A model generated the notes under the pieces. The model was not told the DNA's origin. It saw nothing but the letters and a program-made list of their open reading frames with translations, and did no database searches. A stretch of 64,000 nt of DNA, taken from assembly GCF_900113375.1 (NCBI RefSeq), contig NZ_FOPC01000005.1:124001-188000 (forward strand), in the 5' to 3' direction. The DNA comes from Algoriphagus hitonicola. Lineage in GTDB: Bacteria; Bacteroidota; Bacteroidia; Cytophagales; Cyclobacteriaceae. A program made the position numbers and the translations under genes. Positions 45,229-53,144 of the stretch are shown in pieces (within the stretch, counting starts at the first letter, position 1; each line of letters starts with the position of its first letter).

Positions 45229-45849
45229 CGCTTTTTGCCTAGTTCGGCCACTTAGTTTTGGCCGTCCAACCAACTCATCTTTTAGCACCTTGGAGACAGT
45301 TTGTCTAGTCAGCCCAGTCAAATCCGCGATGTCTTGATAAGTAATCAGACTCATCAGGTGGTGATTAATTCCCTGAGCATCCGAAATGGTTTCTTGAAAA
45401 TGAGGAAGAATTCTTTTCACTTTTTCTATCGCATCCAGACTCCTGACCGCAAAAAGCCGATCTTCTGCCCGACACCATCTACTGACCACCTGATAATTAA
45501 ACCATTCACCTATTTCAGGTATTTCGAGGATGATTTTCTTGAAGAAACTATGATCGTAAGCTCTAAGTCTTGCAGAAGTGAGAGTTTTGGAAAATTCCGA
45601 AAATTGCCCGTTGAGGTATTGTAGATTACCGAAAAAATCCCCCGGCTTGAGAATATCATAACATACCTCGTCTCCTTCAGGGGAATAGGCTCCGATTTTT
45701 ACTGATCCTTGAACAATCTCATAAATAGGAGTGATTCGTTGGGGTGGTTGGTAAAGAAAAACCCCTTTATCCATCTCCAACTCACTTACTTGGTTTCCCA
45801 AATGAGCATAATTTTTATTCCCTAGAATTTCAAAAGGAAGATTCTTCAT
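45226..45849 (-). CDS. Crp/Fnr-family transcription regulator
   Basis: 207 residues, minus strand. N-terminal cyclic-nucleotide-binding-like barrel: LEMDKGVFLYQPPQRITPIYEIVQGSVKIGAYSPEGDEVCYDILKPGDFFG; then the long dimer helix (AVRSLDAIEKVKRILPHF) and a winged helix LITYQDIADLTGLTRQTVSKVLKDEL. The last 15 residues (GRPKLSGRTRQKA) are very basic. No Fe-S cysteines are seen, so it is not an Fnr oxygen sensor. The effector is unknown. It is transcribed alone, convergent to the phosphodiesterase gene. Confidence 0.87.
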   Translation of the reverse strand: MKNLPFEILGNKNYAHLGNQVSELEMDKGVFLYQPPQRITPIYEIVQGSVKIGAYSPEGDEVCYDILKPGDFFGNLQYLNGQFSEFSKTLTSARLRAYDHSFFKKIILEIPEIGEWFNYQVVSRWCRAEDRLFAVRSLDAIEKVKRILPHFQETISDAQGINHHLMSLITYQDIADLTGLTRQTVSKVLKDELVGRPKLSGRTRQKA

Positions 45850-45948
45850 GAGTGGATATTTTAATTAAATTTCCTTATTCCGCAGGGAAGATTCAATCCA
45901 TTCATAAAGCTTAACGAGTTCTTAATTTTGGATTTATATGGGATTAAT

Positions 45949-46053
45949 ATGTCTTGGAGAAAAGCATTGTTTGTGCTGATTTTTATTAGTTTGATGCTTG
46001 GACTTTTTATCTTTTCTGATCTGAAAGTTGGACTTCAAAAACATGGAGAATAA
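45949..46053 (+). CDS. Putative small membrane protein (34 residues)
   Basis: ATG 45949 to TAA 46053 encodes MSWRKALFVLIFISLMLGLF followed by IFSDLKVGLQKHGE. One strongly hydrophobic helix with Arg/Lys before it fits a single-span small membrane protein, with the basic end inside. It lies in an otherwise empty 374-base gap between the Crp/Fnr gene and the DUF4221 gene. There is no homology evidence and the frame could be chance. Confidence 0.35.
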   Translation: MSWRKALFVLIFISLMLGLFIFSDLKVGLQKHGE

Positions 46054-46223
46054 TTGGATAATTCCCTACAGAATGTGAGCTAGGAGCAGGATTTCTTGGT
46101 TTTGAAAAAGGAGAAAAAGTAAAGCAGCGTGGAATAGGACAGTTGAAGTATTTATTTTAGTTTAACTTTTTAAAAAGTTTACTTATGTTTATACACTTTA
46201 AGACCATTGAAAATTAATTTGTT

Positions 46224-47372
46224 ATGAAAGTCAGATTTTTACTTCCCTTCCTAGTCTTATTAGCATCTTGCAGTACAGAAAAGACCCAATCCGAAGGACC
46301 TGCCGACCAAATCACCGTTTCTTTGGATACCGTTTTGGTGGATTCGGGCGATGAGTTCCTTTTTCTTAAGGATAATCTGTTTATGGCCGAACTTAGCCCT
46401 GATAAGAGCTATTTGATTAATTTTAATCGGCAGGATGTGGGTGCCGAGCGGATTGATTTGAATAATCTAAAGTTGGATCAGATCATTCCGCTGGAAAAAG
46501 ATGGGCCAAATGGCATTCCTCAATATGTTTCTTCCTTTCTGATTACCCCGGAGGAAAATATCTTTATCTGGAATTACCGATTTTACAAAATTTTTGATCA
46601 GCAGGGTCAATTGGTCGAGGATTTGGAATTGGAAAAGCTTGCCCCCGAGCTTTTGGAAAGTTCCGAAATTTACCCGAGTAAGTTTTTTCAGGATCCAAAA
46701 AATCCTTCCCGGCTAGTTGGGCTGTTTATTAAATGGGAAGAGAATAGCTATTTTATGCTTGATTTTGATCTGGAGTCAGGCGAATACACTGAGATTCCAA
46801 TCCCCGGTTTGGATAAAACTTCCGATTACCGTGTGGATATTGTGTATGACGGAAATATGGCAGGAAGTTATGGTCCGGGAGTTTATTCATTGCTTGCAGG
46901 AAATAAAATACTTATTTCTTCTAATACGTTTAATGAAGTTCAGATGCTCGAAATGGGTGCAGACAGTCTTTCAGTGAAAAGTTGGGATACGCCGCTTTTG
47001 GGAGCAAAACGAGCTTATCTGCCTCCCAAACAGGCAGATGGAAAAACCGGCGAAATAGAAGAGGTGGTCAAAAAAGCTGATTCGGATTTTACTTATGGTC
47101 CCTTCACATGGGATTCGGAAAACAATCGATTTTACCGGTTTTCGTACAAAAGTTATTTTGAAGAGGAAAAAGACGAATATGGAAGATACATCGCCACTCG
47201 TTCGGATGTTTTTCTTAGCGTTTTTGATGAAGATTTAGAACTCATCGCAGAGGCACTTATTCCGGAATTGACCCAAAAACCAAAGAAGCATTTTGTCAAA
47301 GACGGCAAAATTTGGATTTATGAAAACATGGACGATGAGTTGGCCTTCGTGCGGGTCGAAGTAGCTTTTTAA
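46224..47372 (+). CDS. DUF4221-like lipoprotein
   Basis: 382 residues with a lipoprotein signal (FLLPFLVLLASC, lipobox LASC). The body is a repeat of short beta strands (KSYLINFNRQDVGAERIDLNNLKLD, SFLITPEENIFIWNYRFYKIFDQQG), like a propeller of the DUF4221 (6-bladed) type that occurs in many copies in Cyclobacteriaceae. Length fits the family. No catalytic motif is visible and the function of the family is unknown. It ends 11 bases before the convergent histidine kinase gene. Confidence 0.72.
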   Translation: MKVRFLLPFLVLLASCSTEKTQSEGPADQITVSLDTVLVDSGDEFLFLKDNLFMAELSPDKSYLINFNRQDVGAERIDLNNLKLDQIIPLEKDGPNGIPQYVSSFLITPEENIFIWNYRFYKIFDQQGQLVEDLELEKLAPELLESSEIYPSKFFQDPKNPSRLVGLFIKWEENSYFMLDFDLESGEYTEIPIPGLDKTSDYRVDIVYDGNMAGSYGPGVYSLLAGNKILISSNTFNEVQMLEMGADSLSVKSWDTPLLGAKRAYLPPKQADGKTGEIEEVVKKADSDFTYGPFTWDSENNRFYRFSYKSYFEEEKDEYGRYIATRSDVFLSVFDEDLELIAEALIPELTQKPKKHFVKDGKIWIYENMDDELAFVRVEVAF

Positions 47373-47383
47373 GCTGATCTAAC

Positions 47384-48736
47384 TCACCTAAAATTCAAAC
47401 TGAAAACTGTTCGTCTTCCGGGTTCTGATTCCACGGTCAGACTTCCGCGATGTAAATTCATGATCTGTCTGGAAATCGCCAATCCGATACCTGATCCGGT
47501 TTTCTTTGTCGTGTAAAAGGGGACAAAAATCCGCTCCAAGGCCTCGGGTACGATGCCCGAGCCATTGTCCTCTATCTGAATCAAACTTCCCAAATCTCCT
47601 TGGCCGATGGCCCGGATTTTAATCTGTCGATCGGCCTGATTAAGTAGGGATTCGGAAGAGTTTTTCAATAAATTGATCAAGATCATTGTGATCTGATCGG
47701 CATCGCAGTGGATTTCCAGATTTTCGGGATTGATTTCCTTTTGGACAAAAATCTCTTTGGATTTCAAATCTTCCCGCATCAGATTACAGACGTTTTCAAT
47801 CAGGCTTGGTACAGAAACCAGCTCTTTTTTGGGTTGGGGAATGTTGGTATAGTCCCGATAGGCATTCACAAAATTGACCAATCCTTTGCTGCGATTCGCG
47901 ATCGTGTCTAGCCCTTCCTGAATATCCTGAAAACCTTCTTTTTTGATCAGAAATCCTTCTTGCTGCACATAGCTGTCTTCATCGATGATGGTTCTGAGGC
48001 TTTCGACCAAACTGGAAATCGGGGTGATCGAATTCATGATTTCATGTCGTAGCACCTTGGTCAGGTTTTGCCATGCTTCCAATTCATTGGATTGTAGTTC
48101 GGCGTTGATATTTTGAAAGGAAAGCAAAGTCCAGCTTTGACCGCCCATTTTTAGAGAAGTACTTTGGATGATCAGGGTGATGGAGGGATTGACTTTGAAG
48201 GATAGCCGTTGACTCGGCTTCATTTCTGTCACTTCTTTCAAAAGATCGGGCGAAAGCCTTCCCAAGTCACTGATATTTCGAAACTGAGGAATTTGAAGCA
48301 AATGCTTGGCGGCATTGTTGATTACGCCAATTTTTCCTTCGGAATTAAAAGAAATGATACCCGTATTGATGTGCTGAATGATCACCTGAAGGAAAAGCAT
48401 CTGCTCCTCTTTTTCGGCGCGAGTTTGCTTAAATACCTCCATTACTTCGTTAAAGGCTTTGTTGACTTCGCGAAAGGAAGTTCCCATTTTACTGTCTGAG
48501 GTAAAGGAGGAAGAGAAATCCGCAAATCGGATAGAATCCAGAAAGCGAGCCAGTTTTTGATTGATTGAATTGACGAAATAGACCATTTCACCAGCCATGA
48601 CCAAAACTGCAAATCCTAAAAGCAAAGGGGCGAGAACCAAGCCTTGGTTGAGAAAAAGCCAAACTGCCAAGAAAAGCAGTGCGGTGATAGCCAAAATTCT
48701 TAAGGATATCCCAACCGAAAATTTCCTATAAACCAT
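47384..48736 (-). CDS. NtrY-like sensor histidine kinase
   Basis: 450 residues, minus strand. Two membrane helices lie at the N-terminus (about 10-29 and 33-55) with almost no periplasmic loop, followed by a HAMP/PAS region (EEQMLFLQVIIQHINTGIISFNSEGKIGVINNAAKHLL). The HisKA box has H231 in KVLRHEIMNSITP, then N-box LINLLKNSSESL, G1 IQIEDNGSGI and G2 KKTGSGIGLAISRQI. This is an NtrY/AtoS-type kinase that probably senses a signal in or near the membrane. It overlaps the response-regulator gene by 11 bases, so the two are translated together, and it is divergent from the export genes that they likely control. Confidence 0.9.
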   Translation of the reverse strand: MVYRKFSVGISLRILAITALLFLAVWLFLNQGLVLAPLLLGFAVLVMAGEMVYFVNSINQKLARFLDSIRFADFSSSFTSDSKMGTSFREVNKAFNEVMEVFKQTRAEKEEQMLFLQVIIQHINTGIISFNSEGKIGVINNAAKHLLQIPQFRNISDLGRLSPDLLKEVTEMKPSQRLSFKVNPSITLIIQSTSLKMGGQSWTLLSFQNINAELQSNELEAWQNLTKVLRHEIMNSITPISSLVESLRTIIDEDSYVQQEGFLIKKEGFQDIQEGLDTIANRSKGLVNFVNAYRDYTNIPQPKKELVSVPSLIENVCNLMREDLKSKEIFVQKEINPENLEIHCDADQITMILINLLKNSSESLLNQADRQIKIRAIGQGDLGSLIQIEDNGSGIVPEALERIFVPFYTTKKTGSGIGLAISRQIMNLHRGSLTVESEPGRRTVFSLNFR

Positions 48737-50114
48737 ATTTTTCCAATCTACGGTAAAGAGAGGATCGTGTCAATCCCAATTCCTCAGCAGCGCGGGTAAT
48801 GTGTCCGTTATGTTTCTGAAGCGCTTTGCGAATCAGGATTCGCTCTACATCTTCGATGTTGAGATGCTCTAGACTGACATTTTCTTCTGACTTTTCAGGT
48901 TGTCCCATTTTTTGAAGAAAAAGGTCTTCGGGCTGAAGAATATTGTGGTTGGACATAATGACCGCACGCTCAATGCTGTGTTGCAGTTCGCGGATATTTC
49001 CGGGCCAATGGTACTTGCTCATTCGCTTGACTAGGGGATCAGAGGCTTTTCGGATATCCTTATTGTACTTTTTGGCATAGTAAGAGATAAAGTGATCCGC
49101 AAGCAAAGGAATGTCTTCTACCCGTTCGCGAAGCGGAGGCAAGGTGATTTCTATGGTATTGATCCGATAAAGTAAATCTTGTCTGAACGTGTTGTCATAA
49201 ACCATGTTATAAATCGGCATATTGGTTGCCGAGATTAGGCGGATATTGACATCCACTGCCCGATTGGCCCCCACCCGGGTGACTTGGCGATTTTGCAGCG
49301 CAGCCAAAAGTTTGGACTGAAGCGCCAGAGGAAGGTTTCCGATTTCATCCAAAAAAAGTGTGCCCTTATGTGCCTGCTCAAATCTTCCTGCGCGATCTTC
49401 TTTGGCGTCGGTAAATGATCCTTTTTTATGACCGAAAAGTTCGGATTCAAATAGGGTCGAGGTAATTGATCCTAAGTCCACTCCGACAAAGGCTTCCCGA
49501 TTTCTACGCGAATTGCGGTGAATTGCCCGGGCCACCAATTCCTTTCCCGTTCCATTTTCACCCAAAATCAATACATTGGCATCTGTGGTCGCCACGCGCT
49601 CGATTGTCTCAAAGACTTTTTGCATCGAAGGACTCTGTCCGATGATATCTTTGAATTTATCGTCCATGTCCTGATGCAGGGTGGCTTTTTGATCTTTGAG
49701 CAAATTGACCTCGAGTTTTTTCTGTCTGAGCTGAAGGGCTGAATTTAGCGTAGCCAATAGGCGTTCGTTTTCCCAGGGCTTCAGTACAAAATCCGTCGCG
49801 CCTTCTTTGATCGCTCGCACGGCGAGATTGACGTCTCCATAGGCCGTGATCAAAACCACCACTGCCGAAGGATCCAATTCCAATATCCGATCCAGCCAAT
49901 AAAAACCTTCCTGACCCGAACTCAGATCTTTGGTAAAGTTCATGTCAAGTAGGATCACGTCATAATTTTCATTGTGGGTGAGGATCGGAAGCAAATCCGG
50001 ATTGGTCTCCGTATCCACCTGGGCAAAATGCCGCTTGAGAAAAATCTTTGCTGCTTTTAGCAAATCCTCATTATCATCGACAATCAGGATTTTTCCAATT
50101 CGTTGCTCATTCAT
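48726..50114 (-). CDS. NtrC-type sigma54-dependent response regulator
   Basis: 462 residues, minus strand. Receiver domain with D57 in DVILLDMNF; AAA+ domain with Walker A GENGTGKE, sigma54-contact loop GHKKGSFTDAKEDRAGRF, Walker B GTLFLDEIGNLPL and an arginine-rich sensor region; then a Fis-type helix-turn-helix (IRKALQKHNGHITRAAEELGLTRSSLYRRLEKYGL). The contact loop reads GSFTDA, not the classical GAFTGA. It should activate sigma54 promoters; a near-consensus one lies in front of the divergent adaptor gene, and variant ones lie before the permease genes. Autoregulation through the shared intergenic region is possible. Confidence 0.9.
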   Translation of the reverse strand: MNEQRIGKILIVDDNEDLLKAAKIFLKRHFAQVDTETNPDLLPILTHNENYDVILLDMNFTKDLSSGQEGFYWLDRILELDPSAVVVLITAYGDVNLAVRAIKEGATDFVLKPWENERLLATLNSALQLRQKKLEVNLLKDQKATLHQDMDDKFKDIIGQSPSMQKVFETIERVATTDANVLILGENGTGKELVARAIHRNSRRNREAFVGVDLGSITSTLFESELFGHKKGSFTDAKEDRAGRFEQAHKGTLFLDEIGNLPLALQSKLLAALQNRQVTRVGANRAVDVNIRLISATNMPIYNMVYDNTFRQDLLYRINTIEITLPPLRERVEDIPLLADHFISYYAKKYNKDIRKASDPLVKRMSKYHWPGNIRELQHSIERAVIMSNHNILQPEDLFLQKMGQPEKSEENVSLEHLNIEDVERILIRKALQKHNGHITRAAEELGLTRSSLYRRLEKYGL

Positions 50115-50381
50115 CAGGATTCGGATTTAGTATTATTGGTTTTGATCGGATATTCAGTGTTCCAAAAGTTTGCCGACTTTTTTGGCCTGCGTATTTTTTT
50201 CAAAAAGTGCCATTTTCGGACAAGATTGGCGGATTTTGAACAGTTAGTCCAAAGGTAGTGACTGTTCACTTCATTCCAGTCTTGAGGCACTTTTGTTCGC
50301 TGGCGGACGAAAATGTTCGAGAATTGATTTCGTATTTTCCTTTAAAAGGGGAATTAAGCGGATTTTGAGCCACTTTTTTGC
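50115..50381. promoter_or_regulatory. Divergent regulatory region of the two-component and export genes
   Basis: Together with the promoter element that follows, about 317 bases without a gene. Two similar phrases, GAGGCACTTTTGTTCGCTGG (from 50284) and GAGCCACTTTTTTGCTGG (from 50367), look like a direct repeat. Several GGAC/GTCC half-sites occur (CGGAC 50217-50221, GTCC 50247-50250, CGGAC 50304-50308) and could be response-regulator sites; they do not form the exact dyad seen at 58.1 and 60.7 kb. Confidence 0.45.
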
Positions 50382-50398
50382 TGGCACAGCCTTTGGCA
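50382..50398 (+). promoter_or_regulatory. Sigma54-type promoter of the adaptor gene
   Basis: TGGCAC-AGCCT-TTGGCA matches the -24/-12 consensus TGGCAC-N5-TTGCW except for one base in the -12 part. It ends 33 bases before the ATG at 50432 and lies between the NtrC-type regulator and the gene it should control. Confidence 0.65.
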
Positions 50399-50431
50399 AC
50401 TAGAGGGCAAGCCCAAAAGGGTGAATGAATC

Positions 50432-51682
50432 ATGGATAGAAAAATCGAAAAGAAAACGTGGACTCCCAAAAGAATAGCTGCGATCCTAGGAGGGGCAATT
50501 TTGATCGGGGGAATAATTTACCAGTTGGGCTTTGCTGATCATCGATCTACAATGAATGTAGAAAAAGATCGCCTAAGCATTGGCACTGTCCAAATGGGTG
50601 AGTTTACAGATTATATTTTGGTCTCTGGACAGATCGAGCCCGCCCGCACCGTTTATCTGGATGCGATCGAAGGGGGTGTGGTCAATCAGGTGATCCGGGA
50701 ATCCGGCGCTTTGGTTGATCGGGGGGATACGATCCTCATTCTGGCCAACTCCAACTTGCAGCTTGATGTCATGCAGCGGGAAACAATGCTCTACGAGCAG
50801 ATTAATAATCTCCGCCAAACTCGCTTGTTATTGGATCAAAATGACTTGAATCAACAAGGGCAATTGGCCGAAATAGATTATCAAATTAGTTTACTGGAAC
50901 CTCAATATGAGCGATTCAAAGAACTCCATGAAAAGAAGCTGGTTTCCGATCGGGAATTTGAAGAGGTCAAGGAGCAATACGATTACAACCTGAAACGCAA
51001 AAAACTCACCTATGCTTCGTATAGAAATGATTCGATAGCTCGCTCGCTTCAGCTGAATCAATTGCGAATGTCCGAAAATAGGATGCAGGCATCGTTGACT
51101 GGGGTGGGAAATATTTTGGATAACCTGGTGATCACTGCTCCGATAGGGGGGCAATTGGCCACTCCCGAACAGCTGGAAATCGGACAGGCCATCAATCCTG
51201 GACAGCGCTATGGACAGATTGACGTCTTGGATGAGTTTAAAGTCCGAGTGCCGGTAGATGAACTTTATCTTCCTAGAATTAGCCTGGGACTGAACGGGAA
51301 GTTTTCCCTGAGCGGTCAAGAATACGAACTCGAAATCAACAAAATCTATCCGACGATCACCAATGGGCGATTTGAGGTAGACATGGTATTTACCGGAGAG
51401 CGACCTCAGGGAATCCGGAGGGGACAAAGTGTCCGGATCCGACTTCAGCTCGGTCAGAGTGAACAGAGTTTATTGCTTCCCACAGGAGGATTCTTCAAGG
51501 ATACCGGCGGAAACTGGGTATTTGTGCTCAATACCTCTGGAAATGCCGAGAAACGAACGATCCGCTTAGGCCGAAAAAATCCAGAATTCTATGAGGTATT
51601 AGAAGGTCTCGTCGAAGGTGAAAAAGTCATCATCAGCGGATATGAGAATTTCGGGGATAATGAGGTGCTGGAGATGAGGTAA
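50432..51682 (+). CDS. Periplasmic adaptor subunit (HlyD/MacA-like)
   Basis: 416 residues. One N-terminal membrane helix (IAAILGGAILIGGIIYQLGFA), a half-motif barrel strand (ILVSGQIEPARTVYLDAIEGGVVNQVIRESGALVDRGDTIL: biotinyl-lipoyl-like), a coiled-coil hairpin (120-220, rich in L, Q, E, R), then VITAPIGGQLATPEQLEIGQAINPGQRYGQID and beta domains up to the end. This is the membrane-fusion part of a MacAB- or Lol-like export system and would link the inner-membrane ABC complex to an outer-membrane tunnel. Its promoter is the sigma54-type element just upstream. The ABC ATPase gene follows after a repeat-flanked insert. Confidence 0.87.
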   Translation: MDRKIEKKTWTPKRIAAILGGAILIGGIIYQLGFADHRSTMNVEKDRLSIGTVQMGEFTDYILVSGQIEPARTVYLDAIEGGVVNQVIRESGALVDRGDTILILANSNLQLDVMQRETMLYEQINNLRQTRLLLDQNDLNQQGQLAEIDYQISLLEPQYERFKELHEKKLVSDREFEEVKEQYDYNLKRKKLTYASYRNDSIARSLQLNQLRMSENRMQASLTGVGNILDNLVITAPIGGQLATPEQLEIGQAINPGQRYGQIDVLDEFKVRVPVDELYLPRISLGLNGKFSLSGQEYELEINKIYPTITNGRFEVDMVFTGERPQGIRRGQSVRIRLQLGQSEQSLLLPTGGFFKDTGGNWVFVLNTSGNAEKRTIRLGRKNPEFYEVLEGLVEGEKVIISGYENFGDNEVLEMR

Positions 51683-51692
51683 ATAATTAGAG

Positions 51693-51745
51693 GGAAGACA
51701 GAAGACGGGAGACAGAAGACGGGAGACGGAAGATCGAAGAGGGCC
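51693..51745 (+). repeat. Left arm of a purine-rich inverted repeat
   Basis: GGAAGACAGAAGACGGGAGA and following copies (AGAAGACGGGAGAC twice, then GGAAGATCGAAGAGGG). Its reverse complement recurs at 52261-52294, so the two arms bracket the four-helix-bundle gene. Confidence 0.7.
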
Positions 51746-51872
51746 CCTGAGATAAATTGAGCTTATAAAAATAGGGTTTAGAAAAGTTGAAATGATTAAA
51801 TTATAGTATTCATAATCAAATATTTAATCCTATGAGCTTCAAATTTGAAAACTCTTAATCTGGCAAAAAGCA

Positions 51873-52184
51873 ATGGATCTTGCTGAAGAAATCCATTTGC
51901 TTTCAAAGAAATTTCCCAAAGAGGAATTCTACAATCTTACTGGTCAATCAAATCGATCAGCTGATTCTATTGCTCTTAATATTGCTGAAGGATCGATTTC
52001 TCAGACAAATCCTGAACAACATCGGTTTTTGGGATACGCCATAAGGTCCATCGCTGAATTAGTCACTTGCCTGTATAAGGCCAAAAGGAGAAAGTATATT
52101 ACTCAGGAAGAATTTGATATAAATTACAAAGAGTGCTTTGACCTGATGAATATGACCATTGGATTTAAAAAGAACATGAACTAA
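51873..52184 (+). CDS. Four-helix-bundle protein (S23/TIGR02436 type), 5' frameshift
   Basis: 103 residues from ATG 51873, matching the S23 four-helix-bundle family (AMDLAEEIHLLSKKFPKEE, ADSIALNIAEGSISQTNPEQHRFLGYAIRSIAEL). These proteins were first noted in intervening sequences of 23S rRNA genes and also occur in intergenic repeats; their function is unsettled. The normal start is missing: ATG 51832 opens MSFKFEN in another frame and stops at once, while the DNA between reads LLIWQKA in the frame of this gene. One base appears to have been lost near 51849, so the original start was MSFKFENLLIWQKAMDLAEE. The product lacks about 15 residues and may be inactive. It is inserted between adaptor and ATPase genes, within inverted repeats. 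Confidence 0.72.
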   Translation: MDLAEEIHLLSKKFPKEEFYNLTGQSNRSADSIALNIAEGSISQTNPEQHRFLGYAIRSIAELVTCLYKAKRRKYITQEEFDINYKECFDLMNMTIGFKKNMN

Positions 52185-52260
52185 CGGAATCAATAGGATT
52201 TCAAAATTGAATAAAAATTAAGCTGATAATAATCTTAAAATAAGGCTGGAACTGCTAGAA

Positions 52261-52294
52261 CCCTTCGGTCTTCGGTCTCCTGTCTTCAATCTCT
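52261..52294 (-). repeat. Right arm of the purine-rich inverted repeat
   Basis: CCCTTCGGTCTTCGGTCTCC and TGTCTTC; the reverse complement aligns with the left arm at 51715-51745 over about 29 bases with a few mismatches and one gap. It ends a few bases before the ATPase ATG (52300). Confidence 0.7.
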
Positions 52295-52299
52295 ACATT

Positions 52300-52998
52300 A
52301 TGGAAAACGTAATCAAAACAGTAAACCTTCGTAAGTTATACACTACGGAGGAGGTTGAAACCACCGCACTGGATGGAATTCAAATTGAAATCAAGAAAGG
52401 CGAATTCGTCGCTATTATGGGACCTTCGGGTTGTGGTAAATCCACCTTGCTCAATATTATCGGGCTACTGGACAATCCTGATGAAGGACAATATTTCTTC
52501 CTCGGACAGGAAGTGGCGCAATACTCTGAAAGACAGCGCTCCTCACTCAGAAAAGGAAACATCGGATTTGTCTTTCAAAGCTTTAACCTCATCGACGAAC
52601 TTACAGTATTCGAAAATGTGGAGCTGCCCTTGCTGTACCTCAAAATTCCTGCAGATGAGCGAAAAAGACGAGTCGAGGAAGTCTTGACCCGGATGAATAT
52701 CATGCATCGTCGAAACCACTTTCCACAGCAGCTTTCCGGTGGTCAGCAGCAGCGGGTAGCCATCGCGCGGGCTATTGTCGCAAAACCTTCCGTGATCCTG
52801 GCCGATGAGCCAACAGGTAATCTGGACTCTAAAAATGGGGAAGAGGTGATGCGGCTTTTGGAGGAATTAAACAATGAGGGAACGACGATCGTGATGGTGA
52901 CTCACTCCCCGCACGATGCCAACTATGCCCATCGAATCATCAATCTCTTCGATGGAAAAGTAGTGACCGAGAATATCCGGGAGCAGTTTCACGTCTAA
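52300..52998 (+). CDS. ABC transporter ATP-binding protein (LolD/MacB type)
   Basis: 232 residues. Walker [17 protein letters not shown]-loop [14 protein letters not shown], signature [15 protein letters not shown], Walker [14 protein letters not shown] and H-loop VTHSPHDA are all intact. The start [20 protein letters not shown] is that of the MacB/LolD/FtsE group, which energises FtsX-like permeases and mechanotransmission, not import. It should serve the permeases encoded downstream; as only one ATPase is present for five permeases, it may be shared. It follows the adaptor gene after the repeat insert and precedes the first permease gene. Confidence 0.92.
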   Translation: MENVIKTVNLRKLYTTEEVETTALDGIQIEIKKGEFVAIMGPSGCGKSTLLNIIGLLDNPDEGQYFFLGQEVAQYSERQRSSLRKGNIGFVFQSFNLIDELTVFENVELPLLYLKIPADERKRRVEEVLTRMNIMHRRNHFPQQLSGGQQQRVAIARAIVAKPSVILADEPTGNLDSKNGEEVMRLLEELNNEGTTIVMVTHSPHDANYAHRIINLFDGKVVTENIREQFHV

Positions 52999-53006
52999 TT
53001 TGAGCT

Positions 53007-53131
53007 TGAAGACCGAAGACCGGAGACGGAAGAAGACCATAAGCTTTTTTTGTCTCCACTTTAAAAAAAGCAATAACGGAACTCATGGGAGGATTTTAGA
53101 TCGCATTTCGGTCTTCGGTCTCCTGTCTTCC
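53007..53131. repeat. Second inverted repeat pair, without a gene inside
   Basis: Left arm 53007-53038 (GAAGACCGAAGACCGGAGAC...) and right arm 53107-53131 (TTCGGTCTTCGGTCTCCTGT...) are related in inverted order and enclose about 70 bases. The arms belong to the same family as the repeat around the four-helix-bundle gene. The right arm ends 14 bases before the permease ATG. Confidence 0.65.
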
Positions 53132-53144
53132 AAACTTAAAATCC

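Noticed and set aside
50190..50215. Minus-strand TGGCACTTTTTGAAAA as sigma54 promoter of the two-component genes
   Set aside because: The -24 half is good, but the -12 half is missing at the required spacing.
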